DNA of 64,000 nt, from NCBI GenBank assembly GCA_035760965.1, contig DASTRY010000012.1, positions 1 to 64,000 of the forward strand, written 5' to 3'. Of this stretch, positions 8,172-17,530 are shown piece by piece (position 1 is the stretch's first letter; each line of letters starts with the position of its first letter). The notes beneath the pieces were generated by a model that saw only the letters and a program-made list of their open reading frames with translations, searched no databases and had not been told where the DNA came from. Position numbers and translations under genes: made by a program. The stretch comes from JADGHX01 sp035760965 (GTDB lineage Bacteria; Pseudomonadota; Gammaproteobacteria; Steroidobacterales; Steroidobacteraceae).

Positions 8172-9805
8172 ACGCGCAGGTTCGAGTTGCCTCGGTCGCG
8201 GCGGATGTGTCTGCGCTTCTGCAGCGGCTAGGCGTTCGCGCGGATCTGGTCTCGGGTGGAGCGCTCGATGCGCGCTCGCCGGTGACGGGCGAGCGCGTCG
8301 CGCAGGTGAAGACGGTCTCTGCGGCCGAAGCGTCCGCGGTGATCGACAAGGCGCACGCTGCGTTTCTCGCGTGGCGCAAGGTGCCGGCGCCTCGGCGTGG
8401 GGAGCTCGTTCGCTTGTTCGGCGAGGAACTGCGGGCGGCGAAGAACGACCTCGGCATGCTCGTCACCCTCGAAGCCGGCAAGATCACCTCGGAAGGCCTC
8501 GGCGAAGTCCAAGAGATGATCGACATCTGCGACTTCGCCGTCGGCATCTCGCGCCAGCTTTACGGCCTCACTCTCGCCACCGAGCGCAGCGAGCATCGGA
8601 TGATGGAGACGTGGCATCCGCTGGGAGTCGTCGGCGTGATCTCTGCGTTCAACTTCCCGGTGGCGGTGTGGTCGTGGAATGCGGCGCTGGCATTGGTGTG
8701 CGGGGACTCGGTGGTATGGAAGCCGTCGGAGAAGACGCCGCTAACCGCCCTCGCCGTGCACGCGCTCTTCGAACGCGCGCGCGCGAAGTTCAATGGCGTT
8801 CCCGCGGGAACGTCGCTGCGCACCGGTGCGAGCGGTTTGACTGTGGGTTCGTCCGTGACGGGATCGTCGGCCACGGCGAGCTCATCCGCGAGCGTGCCGC
8901 CGAATGGCGCGCCGGAAGGTCTGTGCGCCGTGCTGATTGGCGGCAAGGAGGTCGGCGAGGCGCTCGTCGATCATCCGAAAGTACCGCTCGTCTCCGCGAC
9001 CGGCTCAACCGCGATGGGCCGCCAAGTCGGCCCGCGTCTCGCGGCGCGTTTCGCGCGCAGCCTGCTCGAGCTGGGTGGCAACAACGCCGCGATCGTTTGC
9101 CCTTCTGCGGACCTCGATCTCGCGCTCCGCGCGATCGCCTTCGCCGCAATGGGCACCGCGGGCCAGCGCTGCACGACTTTGCGCCGCCTCTTCGTTCACG
9201 AGAGCGTGTACGACTCGCTGGTGCCGCGGCTGAAGTCGGCGTACGCCTCGGTCCGCGTCGGCGATCCGCGCGAATCGGGCACGCTGGTCGGTCCGCTGAT
9301 CGATGAGAGTGCGTACTCTCGCATGCAGCGAGCGCTCGACGCGGCCAAGTCTGCCGGTGGCACGATCACCGGTGGTGAACGCGTGAGCGCCGCGAACGCC
9401 GGCGTGTACGTGCGCCCCGCTCTCGTCGAAATGCCGCGCCAGGCGGACATCGTGCGCGAGGAAACCTTCGCGCCGATCCTGTACGTCATTCGCTACCGCG
9501 AGTTCGAAGACGCGGTTCGCATGCAGAACGATGTGCCGCAGGGACTCTCGTCCTCCATCTTCACGCGCGATCTGCGCGAGGCCGAGCGTTTCATGTCGTC
9601 GGAGGGATCCGATTGCGGAATCGCGAACGTGAACATCGGTCCGTCCGGAGCCGAAATCGGCGGCGCCTTCGGCGGCGAGAAAGAAACCGGTGGAGGTCGC
9701 GAAGCCGGCTCCGATTCCTGGAAGGCGTACATGCGCAGAGCCACGAACACCATCAACTACGGAACGACGCTCCCGCTCGCGCAGGGTGTGAAGTTCGATA
9801 TCTGA
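8168..9805 (+). CDS. ALDH7-type aldehyde dehydrogenase (probable piperideine-6-carboxylate / aminoadipate semialdehyde dehydrogenase)
   Basis: 545 aa, start overlapping the previous stop. ALDH7/antiquitin-type signatures include EVQEMIDICDFAVGISRQLYG, the cofactor stretch PLGVVGVISAFNFPVAVW, glutamate in LELGGNNA and the catalytic cysteine in GTAGQRCTTLRR. Converts aminoadipate semialdehyde to 2-aminoadipate with NAD(P)+, completing a two-step lysine branch with the preceding dehydrogenase. Odd feature: after FNGVPAG a Ser/Thr/Ala-rich stretch of about 37 codons is inserted and the sequence NGAPEG then resumes the family pattern; the insert is flanked by direct AATGGCG repeats (8792 and 8903), 111 bp apart, so the frame is kept. 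Confidence 0.9.
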   Translation: MNAQVRVASVAADVSALLQRLGVRADLVSGGALDARSPVTGERVAQVKTVSAAEASAVIDKAHAAFLAWRKVPAPRRGELVRLFGEELRAAKNDLGMLVTLEAGKITSEGLGEVQEMIDICDFAVGISRQLYGLTLATERSEHRMMETWHPLGVVGVISAFNFPVAVWSWNAALALVCGDSVVWKPSEKTPLTALAVHALFERARAKFNGVPAGTSLRTGASGLTVGSSVTGSSATASSSASVPPNGAPEGLCAVLIGGKEVGEALVDHPKVPLVSATGSTAMGRQVGPRLAARFARSLLELGGNNAAIVCPSADLDLALRAIAFAAMGTAGQRCTTLRRLFVHESVYDSLVPRLKSAYASVRVGDPRESGTLVGPLIDESAYSRMQRALDAAKSAGGTITGGERVSAANAGVYVRPALVEMPRQADIVREETFAPILYVIRYREFEDAVRMQNDVPQGLSSSIFTRDLREAERFMSSEGSDCGIANVNIGPSGAEIGGAFGGEKETGGGREAGSDSWKAYMRRATNTINYGTTLPLAQGVKFDI

Positions 9806-10096
9806 CGCGTGCTATCGGAGGTTGCGGGCGTCACGCTTCACGGAATCACAACCGCTCGCACTACCTCTAGATCGCGTGAAGAGCTCGCGCGACGCATCCG
9901 AAGCGAAATCCTTAGTTTTCGCTGAGCGTCGGTGTTTGGAGACACGAAGGGCGATGGGCCCTGTCGGCTGCTCTTACAACGCGATCTCGATCGGTGAGCT
10001 CCGACTTCTCAAGTCTCTGTGCGCCAAGATAATTCGCGTCGGTGGCATAGAGAATGCTCACTCACTGCGTCAAGGAACTCGCACGTCGGGGGTCTC
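9806..10096. other. Intergenic region, nothing recognised
   Basis: A 291-bp gap between the ALDH7 gene and the PEP-CTERM gene. Short open frames occur but have no recognisable product and no good ribosome site. The GGGGG stretch at the end (10088-10092) serves as ribosome site for the GTG at 10097. No terminator-like hairpin with a T run was seen. Confidence 0.4.
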
Positions 10097-10831
10097 GTGA
10101 TTCGCAGCAAATGGACTGGTGCACTGCTCCTCTCACTATTCGTCACGAGCGCATACGCTACATCGATACCGAATCCGTTCGACTCGGGCGCGGCGCAGAC
10201 GGTCCTCTGGGCCGAGCACAACACGGGCGCCATCGGGTGGCACTACGATCCGATCACGGAGACGTTGAGCACCGCCTCGGAATGGGAAGGGCCGTGGATG
10301 AGCGTCTTCCCTGCGGCGAGCGGCGATCCGAGCCTCTTCGCGACCGACATCACCGCCCGATATTTCGTCTCGGCGCACGTCGATCACTTGGGGAATGTCT
10401 CCGGCGGCACGTTTGCTTTTCTGGCGTCGAGCCCGACACTCGGTCTCGACGGGATTCAGCCGATCTTGGCCGGTACAATCCTGGGATCGACGGGTGCGAA
10501 CGAGTTTCAGCCCTTCGACAGTCACCTGCTCGCATCGGTGGAGTACTACAACCCGACGCTCGCTTCGTTCACGCTGAAGCCCGATCTCGCACTGCTCACG
10601 GTCCATACCTGTTTCTGTGTGACGAGCGAGACCTCGAATCTGTGGGACAGCGACTCCCGTTTCGGCACGATCCAGCCTGACATCTTCGCGATCCATACGA
10701 TTCCGGAGCCGAACACTTTGGCGCTCTTGGGGTTCGGCCTCGGGGCGAGTTTGCTGGGCGTTGGCGTGTCTGGAGCTTGCAGGAAATTCCGACGCACTGC
10801 GATCGCTCGTCCCTCAGGCGTCGGACGATGA
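10097..10831 (+). CDS. PEP-CTERM domain protein, secreted
   Basis: 244 aa from GTG 10097, chosen because it puts a clean signal peptide at the N-terminus (basic start, then GALLLSLFVTSAYATS with cleavage near residue 22); a longer frame opens at 10019. The middle is a beta-rich exported domain of no recognised family. Near the C-terminus IPEPNTLALLGFGLGASLLG, a hydrophobic stretch, and a basic cluster (RKFRR) form a PEP-CTERM sorting signal, normally cleaved by an exosortase (XrtA/EpsH) at the inner membrane. The tail continues about 11 residues past the basic cluster, slightly longer than usual. The exosortase is not in this window. Role unknown; such proteins are linked to exopolysaccharide and floc formation. 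Confidence 0.85.
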   Translation: MIRSKWTGALLLSLFVTSAYATSIPNPFDSGAAQTVLWAEHNTGAIGWHYDPITETLSTASEWEGPWMSVFPAASGDPSLFATDITARYFVSAHVDHLGNVSGGTFAFLASSPTLGLDGIQPILAGTILGSTGANEFQPFDSHLLASVEYYNPTLASFTLKPDLALLTVHTCFCVTSETSNLWDSDSRFGTIQPDIFAIHTIPEPNTLALLGFGLGASLLGVGVSGACRKFRRTAIARPSGVGR

Positions 10832-11153
10832 GATCGCCGCTCACGCCCGCCGAATCACATGAGCCACGACGAGCACGGTGTACAGACCGCCCGATAGCGA
10901 CATCGTACCTCGCCTTCTCCACCTCATCCTGGAATCATCGAGAAAAATCGATCATCTGAAGCACGTCTCGCGTGCACTGATGGGCACGCGGCTCTACGCA
11001 GTGACGCGCGGCACGCCGCTCTGCCTGCCGAATCAGCTACTCGTCTGCAACAAGTCTGCTAACGCGGAGAGAGATCGCGGTGAACCCGCGTCACACGCTG
11101 CACCGCGCCGAACCCTCGCGATCCGCAACCACGCAATAGCGGCTGCAGCATCC
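10832..11153. other. Convergent intergenic region, nothing recognised
   Basis: A 322-bp gap between the PEP-CTERM gene and the 3' end of the GH65 fusion gene. No gene, RNA or strong hairpin was recognised; the frame open from 10878 continues antisense into the GH65 gene and is judged non-coding. Confidence 0.35.
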
Positions 11154-14100
11154 TCACCGCAGCTGAAACGTCCGCGTCGTGCCGCACGTGAACTCGTGCA
11201 CGTCCGCCCCGATCCCCAATCGAATCGGCGCGACGCCTCGCTCGCGGCCGCGCACCGTGAACTGGTCGTGCGTCAGGTGAAGGTCGAGGGAGTGGCCGCG
11301 ATAGCGAACACGCATGTCCAAGCGCGCGAGCGTTTCGGGCAGCTTCGGGTTGAAGCGCAGCACATCGCCGGTGATCTCGATTCCGGTGGCCACGCGCTGA
11401 AGCAGATCGACGGCGCCGGCCATCGCACCGAGGTGCACGCCCTCGGCGGTCGTGCCCTGCTGGATATCGCTGACATCGCTCTGCAGGGCTTCCGCAAAGT
11501 AGGTCATGGCCCGAGCACGATTGGACCGCGCGAGCACCCACGAATGCACGACGCGTGACAGCGTCGAGCCGTGCGAAGAGCGCGCATCGTAGTAGGCCAC
11601 GTTGCGCGGAATCATCTCGCCCTCGAAGGGATAGCCGAGACCTCTGAACAGGTCTCGCAGCTCATCCGCCGAGAACACGTAGAAGAGCATCAGCACGTCC
11701 GCCTGCTTGGAAAGCCGATAGCGGTTCGTGCTGTCGTGCTCCGCCTCCAGGATCAAGTCGAGGCGCTGGATGTTCCCGTAGCGGGCGCGATAGTGATCCC
11801 AGTCGAGCTCCTCCAGCCGCTCGTATCCTTCGAATTGACTGATCAGCCCGTCGTGGAACGGCACGAACATGCGCCGGGTCATGTCTTGCCATCGCGCGAG
11901 CTCCGTCGCGTCGATGTCCAGGAGCGTCATCAGCTCGATGCGACGCACGTCCGACAGAATCTCGAGCACGTCGTGCGCCCGGCGCAGCACCCAGACCGCC
12001 ATGATGTTCGTGTACGCATTGTTGTTGAGGCCGTACTCCGACGACCAGGGGTACTTTTCGTGATACTCATCCGGCCCCATCACCCCGCGAATCTCGTAGC
12101 GCCCGCGCTCCGCATTGAACACCGCGATGCTCGACCAGAAGAGCGCGATACTCAGGATCAGCTCGGCGCCGTACGAGGCCAGGAACTCGAGATCCCCCGT
12201 GACCTGGTAGTACTGCCAGACGTTGTAGGCGATCGCACTTCCCACGTGCCGCTGCCGGAACGAATTGTCCGGAATCCAGCGCTGCGAGAGGTCGTTGAAA
12301 TTCAGCTCTTGGGTCTCTTCCTGGCCGTCACTCCCGCTCTGCCACGGAAACATGGCGCCGCGAAAACCGCACGCCGCGGCAGCGAGCCGCGCCTTGCCGA
12401 GCCGGCGGAAGCGATACATCAGGAGCGAGCGCGTGATCTCCGGCATGCGGAAATTCAGGAACGGGAAGATGAAGAGCTCGTCCCAGAACACGTGCCCTTG
12501 ATACGCCTCACCCGTCCAGCCGCGTGCGGGCACACCGATGTCGAGCCCGATCGAGTGCTCCGAGGCCGCTTGCAGCAGATGCAGCCCATTCAATCGCAAC
12601 AGCATCGGCATGTTCAGTTTGAAGCGACCGAAGCGCGGCCGCAGGTGGATGTCGAAACGGCGCCACAGCCGGCGCCAGGCGCGCGTGTGATCCGCGAGCG
12701 CCGCCTCGAAGCGCGGGGCGCGAGTGAGCGCCTCCTCCGCGGCGAGCTTCGGTTCCGAGATCGCCTGGTCGCGCGAGGTGAAGAGCGCCATCGTCTTCTC
12801 GACCGTGAGGCTCTGCCCCTCGGTCAACTCGATCGCGAACTGCTCGGCGATATAGCCCGGCTCGGTGAGCAGCTGCCGTTCGGGATTCAGCAGCACGCCC
12901 GCGCGCAGCGCTCGAACGCGCGCGCCCTGCACCACGCGAACCTGGGACTGGCAGGTGCACACATCGAGGCAGATGCCCTCGTCGCCCAATCGAGCGCTGC
13001 CGTGCTGTTGCAGGTGCCGGTTGTTGAACTTCCGATACAGCTTCGCGCCCGCGTTCACGACGCGGCCTTCGATGCCGGAACGTACACAGACCTTCTCGGA
13101 CCAGTTCTCTGCGGTCAAAGTGAGCTCGAGCGCATGGAGATGCATGTCGCTCATCGACACGAAGCGCCGCTCGGCCAAGGTGCTCCGCCGCCCGGAGTCG
13201 TCCTCGAACCGCACGGTTCGCAGCAGCACGCCACCTCGCAACTGAAGCTCCTGGCGATACTGCAGAATCTTCACGCGACGCAGGTCGAACCAGTCGCCCG
13301 CGCCGATGCGAAATTCGAGCAGGAGCGGGTTCGGGAAATTGACGAGGTCCTCGTTCTCGACGACCCGACCGGCAACGGTCGTGCGCAGCCGGTTGTAGCC
13401 ACCGGCGACGTAAGTGCCCGGATAATGCACGCCGTCGGCGCGCGACCATGGCGCTGCCCCGCGCACGGTGAAGTAGCCGTTCCCGAGCGCGCACAGCGCT
13501 TCGCGCATGCCCTCGCGCGCAGGTTCGAAGTCGTCGTACACGAGCGTCCAGGCCGATGGGGATTCCGGAGTCACGCGCACTTGTCCGAGATTAGTTACGA
13601 CCTCGTGCGCGCCGGCGGCGCGCAGCGCTTGCGATTGCCCCACTCGATCGACGCCGATGATCAGGCCGAAACCGCCGGCACGTCCGGCCTGAACACCCGC
13701 GATGGAATCTTCGACGACCACCGTCCGCGAGACATTGCTGCCGAGACGCTTCGCGGCTTCGAGAAAGGCATCGGGAGCCGGCTTGCCTCGCAACCCGAGC
13801 CGCGCGATGTCGTTCCCATCGACCACTGCGTCGAAACAGCGGGTGATACCCGCGGTCTCGAGCACCAGCTTTCCGTTCACGCTGGACGTGACCACTGCCG
13901 TGTGAACGTCGTGGTCACGCAGGCTGCGCACGAGGTCCATCGCCGCCTCGTACGTCGTCACACCGTGCGCATGCAGTTCCTCCAGGAAGTACGCGTCTTT
14001 ACGTTTCCCGAGCGCGTGCACGCTTGGCGCGTCCGGCTGATCCGCGGGCGCATCGAGCGGCAACTGGATGCCGCGCGAGGCGAGAAACGAAATCACGCCG

Positions 14101-14327
14101 TCGTGACGTGGCTTGCCGTCGACATAGCGTCGATAGTCGGCCTCGATGTCGAACGGGACATAGGGAGTGCCAGTCTCCTGCGCGTGACGCTGGAGAAACT
14201 CGTCGAACAGCTTCTTCCATGCGCGCGCATGGACGTCCGCGGTGCGCGTGAGAACGCCATCCATGTCGAACAGAACGGCATCCCAATCCTGGGGAAACAG
14301 TGTGACGAGCGGACCGCTCCCGTTCAT
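11154..14327 (-). CDS. Fusion: beta-phosphoglucomutase-like HAD domain plus glycoside hydrolase family 65 phosphorylase
   Basis: 1057 aa from ATG 14327, whose ATGA overlaps the stop of the upstream ATPase gene. Residues about 10-240 are a HAD domain with the DMDGVLTRT nucleophile/acid motif, TSSVNG, GKPAPDAF lysine and VEDSIAGV, typical of beta-phosphoglucomutase. The rest is GH65: N-terminal beta-sandwich, then an (alpha/alpha)6 barrel with general-acid glutamate in GVMGPDEYHE and the phosphate-site HGSTLSRVVHSW. GH65 enzymes phosphorolyse maltose, trehalose, kojibiose or nigerose to beta-glucose 1-phosphate, and the HAD part converts that to glucose 6-phosphate, so the fusion would channel a disaccharide into glycolysis in the cytoplasm. 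The exact disaccharide cannot be read from sequence. Confidence 0.93.
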   Translation of the reverse strand: MNGSGPLVTLFPQDWDAVLFDMDGVLTRTADVHARAWKKLFDEFLQRHAQETGTPYVPFDIEADYRRYVDGKPRHDGVISFLASRGIQLPLDAPADQPDAPSVHALGKRKDAYFLEELHAHGVTTYEAAMDLVRSLRDHDVHTAVVTSSVNGKLVLETAGITRCFDAVVDGNDIARLGLRGKPAPDAFLEAAKRLGSNVSRTVVVEDSIAGVQAGRAGGFGLIIGVDRVGQSQALRAAGAHEVVTNLGQVRVTPESPSAWTLVYDDFEPAREGMREALCALGNGYFTVRGAAPWSRADGVHYPGTYVAGGYNRLRTTVAGRVVENEDLVNFPNPLLLEFRIGAGDWFDLRRVKILQYRQELQLRGGVLLRTVRFEDDSGRRSTLAERRFVSMSDMHLHALELTLTAENWSEKVCVRSGIEGRVVNAGAKLYRKFNNRHLQQHGSARLGDEGICLDVCTCQSQVRVVQGARVRALRAGVLLNPERQLLTEPGYIAEQFAIELTEGQSLTVEKTMALFTSRDQAISEPKLAAEEALTRAPRFEAALADHTRAWRRLWRRFDIHLRPRFGRFKLNMPMLLRLNGLHLLQAASEHSIGLDIGVPARGWTGEAYQGHVFWDELFIFPFLNFRMPEITRSLLMYRFRRLGKARLAAAACGFRGAMFPWQSGSDGQEETQELNFNDLSQRWIPDNSFRQRHVGSAIAYNVWQYYQVTGDLEFLASYGAELILSIALFWSSIAVFNAERGRYEIRGVMGPDEYHEKYPWSSEYGLNNNAYTNIMAVWVLRRAHDVLEILSDVRRIELMTLLDIDATELARWQDMTRRMFVPFHDGLISQFEGYERLEELDWDHYRARYGNIQRLDLILEAEHDSTNRYRLSKQADVLMLFYVFSADELRDLFRGLGYPFEGEMIPRNVAYYDARSSHGSTLSRVVHSWVLARSNRARAMTYFAEALQSDVSDIQQGTTAEGVHLGAMAGAVDLLQRVATGIEITGDVLRFNPKLPETLARLDMRVRYRGHSLDLHLTHDQFTVRGRERGVAPIRLGIGADVHEFTCGTTRTFQLR

Positions 14328-17200
14328 GACACCCGACCGCTGCGCGCGCCACGAGGCATGTGCTCGCGAGCCTGCGCGCGCGCTTTCGCACGAAGTGAAG
14401 CGCGCCGCACGAGCTTCACGAGCTCGCGCAACCACAGAACGGAGCTTGCAACCAGCGCACAGCGCAGCCAGTCGCCCGCGGTGAGCGGCACGGTGGAAAA
14501 GGCCTTCTGCAGGAACGGCTCATAGACCACCGCAGCCTGCAACAGAAGCGATAACAGCACCGCGCCCCACAGCCACCGATTCGAAAAGAGTCCGACGAAC
14601 ACGCTGTGATCGTCGGAGCGTGCCGTGAAAACGGTGAACATCGAGAAGAGCACCAGAGTCGTGAACGCCATCGTCTGTGCGTAGCGGAGGTTGCCCGTCC
14701 CCGCGATGAAGCCGCCGGGCAAGCTGGCGTCGATTATCAAGAGCGTGCCGGCGGCCATCACGGCGCCCACCACGACGATGCCCATCCACATCTTGCGAGT
14801 CATGACACCTTCTCCGCGCGGGCGGGGTGGCTGCGTCATGACGTCATGGTCGGCAGGGTCGACGCCGAGTGCGAGTGCGGGCGCGCCGTCGGTCACGAGG
14901 TTGATCCACAGCAACTGCGTCGCAAGCAGCGGCAACACCAACCCGGTCGCCCCCACGGCATCCGCCAGGCCGAGCGGACCGGCCAGCACCACACCGAAAA
15001 ACATCGTCAGCACTTCGCCGATGTTCGTCGCGAGCAGGTAGCGCAGGAACTTGCGGATGTTCTCGAAGATCGCCCGGCCCTCCTCCACGGCCGCCACGAT
15101 GGTTGCGAAGTTGTCATCCACGAGCACGATGTCCGCGGCCTCACGTGCGACGTCCGTTCCCGTGATGCCCATCGCGATACCGATGTCCGCCGTCTTCAAC
15201 GCAGGGGCATCGTTGACGCCGTCGCCGGTCATCGCAACGATCGCATCGTCCTGCTGCAGGGCGCGCACGATGCGCAGCTTGTGATCCGGATTGACGCGCG
15301 CATAGACCGAGACTTCGCGCGCCTCGCGCCGCAACTCCTCGGCCGGCAACCTCTCGAGCTCGGCGCCCGTCAGGACGCGTCCGTCCTCGGCAATTCCCAG
15401 CTCCGCGGCGATGACCGAGGCCGTGGCCGGATGATCGCCCGTGATCATGATGGGGCGAATGCCGGCCATCCGCGCCCGCGCAACCGCGGGTCGCGCCTCC
15501 TCGCGTGGCGGATCGATCATGCCGATGAGGCCCGCGAACACGAGATCTTCTTCGATGCGCGTATCGAGCTCGGTGTTCTCCAGCGCCTCGGCCGGCAGCG
15601 TGCGAAATGCGACTCCGAGCGTGCGCAACGCCTGGCGCGCGAGCTCTTCATTGATGTCGAGGATCTCGCGACGACGTGTCGCATCCAGCGGCCGCGGCTC
15701 CGTGCCCACTAACTCGTGCGAGCAGCGTGCGAGCAGCACATCCGGCGCTCCCTTTGTGAATACGCGCAAGCGCTGCTGCCGGTCCGCATCCGTGTGCACC
15801 GTCGTCATGAGCTTGCGGTCGGACGAGAACGGCACCTCGCCGACGCGAGTGAAGCGTGCATCGAGCGATTCCGCGGCGAGACCCGCTTTGCGAGCCGCGA
15901 CGAGAAGGGCTCCCTCCGTGGGGTCGCCGTGCACCACCCAGCGGCCTCGCTCTTCTTTCAACACCGCGTTGTTGGCGCGGTCACCCACCGCGAGCGCGCG
16001 GACGAGCTCCTCGCGTAGCGCGCCTTCGATGCCGGTTTGGGCGCCACCGTCGCTGTCGTCGCGCACGACATCGCCTTCCGGCGAATACCCTGTGCCTCGG
16101 AAGCGCACGCGCCCGCTTGCCGTGACGACGATGCGCACCGTCATCTCGTTCTTGGTGAGCGTGCCCGTTTTGTCCGAGGCCACGATGTTCGCGGAACCGA
16201 GCGTCTCGACGGCCGCGAGATGCCGCACGATGGCGTGTCGCTTCGCCATGCGCTGAACGCCCATGGCGAGCACCGCCGTCACGACGGCCGGCAACCCCTC
16301 CGGTACGGCTGCCACAGCCAGCGCGACGCCGAACAGCAACGCATCGAACAGCGCCGTCAGACCGCGCACGTGCTCGACGAGCACGATCGTCGCGATCATC
16401 ACCACCGCGATCAGGATGACGGCGAGCCCCAAGGCCCGCGCCACTCGCGCGAGCTCCTCCTGCAGCGGCGTCGCTTCCGCCGGCGCGCGCTCGAGCATGC
16501 CGGCGATCTTGCCGATCTCGGTGCGCATGCCCGTCGCGGTCACCACGGCACGCGCTCGGCCGTACGTCGCCGCGGTACCGCTGAAAATCATGTTGTGCCG
16601 ATCGCCCACCGGGACTTCTTCGTCGATGGCATCGGTGTGCTTGTCCACGGGCAGGCTCTCGCCCGTGAGCGCCGCTTCGGCCGTCTGCAGCGCGGCCTCG
16701 CGGATCAAGCGCGCGTCGGCCGGAATCGTGTCGCCCTCTTCGATGAGAATGATGTCGCCGGGGACGAGCTGAGTGGCATCGATGCGGTGGCGCGATCCAT
16801 CGCGCACGACCGTCGCTTGCGCTGCGGACATGCGATCCAAGGCCGCCACGGCTTGCTCGGCTCGCGCGCGCTGCACGTACCCCATCACGGCGTTCAGCAG
16901 CACGACGGCGAAGATCGCGATGGCCTCGTACGGCAACCCCGACTCGCCCTGGATCACCCAGAGCGTTGCCGACACGGCCGTCGCCACGAGGAGCAGGATC
17001 ACCAGCGGATCGCGAAACTGCGCGAGAAACCGCAGCCACGGCGGCACCGGCTTCTTGATGCTCAGCTCGTTCGGCCCGTAGCGTTTCAGGCGCGCGTGGG
17101 CTTCGGCCGTGCTCAGCCCTGACTTCGCGTCGGTGCCGAAGGCCTGCAGCACGGCTTCCACCGGCAGACGATAGGGCGGCTGTTCGGGAGCATGCTCCAT
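14324..17200 (-). CDS. Cation-transporting P-type ATPase, Ca2+ (P2A) type
   Basis: 958 aa from ATG 17200, preceded by GAGG; a longer frame reaches 17386 but its extra residues are unlike the family. The order is typical: cation_ATPase N-domain, actuator TGES, M4 PEGLP, phosphorylation site DKTGTLT, KGAPDVLL, TGDHPATA, MTGDGVNDAPALK, and M5-M6. Ca2+-binding residues known from SERCA/PMR1 pumps are conserved: Glu in PEGLP (M4), Asn and Glu in ATNIGEVL (M5), and Asn, Thr and Asp in NLVTD (M6), supporting calcium (or Ca/Mn) export. It is translationally coupled to the disaccharide phosphorylase fusion downstream, an unexplained pairing. Divergent from the dihaem cytochrome. Confidence 0.92.
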   Translation of the reverse strand: MEHAPEQPPYRLPVEAVLQAFGTDAKSGLSTAEAHARLKRYGPNELSIKKPVPPWLRFLAQFRDPLVILLLVATAVSATLWVIQGESGLPYEAIAIFAVVLLNAVMGYVQRARAEQAVAALDRMSAAQATVVRDGSRHRIDATQLVPGDIILIEEGDTIPADARLIREAALQTAEAALTGESLPVDKHTDAIDEEVPVGDRHNMIFSGTAATYGRARAVVTATGMRTEIGKIAGMLERAPAEATPLQEELARVARALGLAVILIAVVMIATIVLVEHVRGLTALFDALLFGVALAVAAVPEGLPAVVTAVLAMGVQRMAKRHAIVRHLAAVETLGSANIVASDKTGTLTKNEMTVRIVVTASGRVRFRGTGYSPEGDVVRDDSDGGAQTGIEGALREELVRALAVGDRANNAVLKEERGRWVVHGDPTEGALLVAARKAGLAAESLDARFTRVGEVPFSSDRKLMTTVHTDADRQQRLRVFTKGAPDVLLARCSHELVGTEPRPLDATRRREILDINEELARQALRTLGVAFRTLPAEALENTELDTRIEEDLVFAGLIGMIDPPREEARPAVARARMAGIRPIMITGDHPATASVIAAELGIAEDGRVLTGAELERLPAEELRREAREVSVYARVNPDHKLRIVRALQQDDAIVAMTGDGVNDAPALKTADIGIAMGITGTDVAREAADIVLVDDNFATIVAAVEEGRAIFENIRKFLRYLLATNIGEVLTMFFGVVLAGPLGLADAVGATGLVLPLLATQLLWINLVTDGAPALALGVDPADHDVMTQPPRPRGEGVMTRKMWMGIVVVGAVMAAGTLLIIDASLPGGFIAGTGNLRYAQTMAFTTLVLFSMFTVFTARSDDHSVFVGLFSNRWLWGAVLLSLLLQAAVVYEPFLQKAFSTVPLTAGDWLRCALVASSVLWLRELVKLVRRASLRAKARAQAREHMPRGARSGRVS

Positions 17201-17530
17201 TTCGGCATTCACCTCGCGCACACGATAGCGGCCCGCGCGCGACATTGGGGACGCGTCGCATGCGTCGCGCCCGACGCCGCTTTCGGTACTCGGCTCGCGC
17301 TTCGCAAATGTGTACAGCCGTGGCCTCGGCTGTTCACGCGCCAAACACGCACCTTCTTGACGGAGCGTAACGGGGCTGGCGGGCATCTGGAGCCCGGCGC
17401 AAGAACGGCAGCATTGTGGCTCGAATGGAGCCGCGACCGGCTACGTATCGATACGCACGCTGTCCGCATTTCCCCGCGCCCAACGTCTTCCCGTATCGAA
17501 GCGACAACCCTGCTTCGCTCCGGAGCCCCC
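17201..17530. other. Divergent intergenic region, promoters presumed
   Basis: A 330-bp region between the divergent ATPase and dihaem cytochrome genes. Both genes have frames open into it, but the added residues resemble neither family. Promoters for both must lie here; no -35/-10 pair or operator is clear enough to name. Confidence 0.35.

Noticed and set aside
9822..10096. Short ORF between the ALDH7 and PEP-CTERM genes
   Set aside because: No ribosome site, no coding character, and it overlaps the frame used by the next gene's leader.
11571..14525. Long open frame antisense to the phosphorylase fusion (about 980 codons)
   Set aside because: Product is rich in Arg, His and Val with no known domain; the opposite strand has complete HAD and GH65 motifs. 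Such frames are expected in GC-rich DNA with G/C-biased third codon positions.
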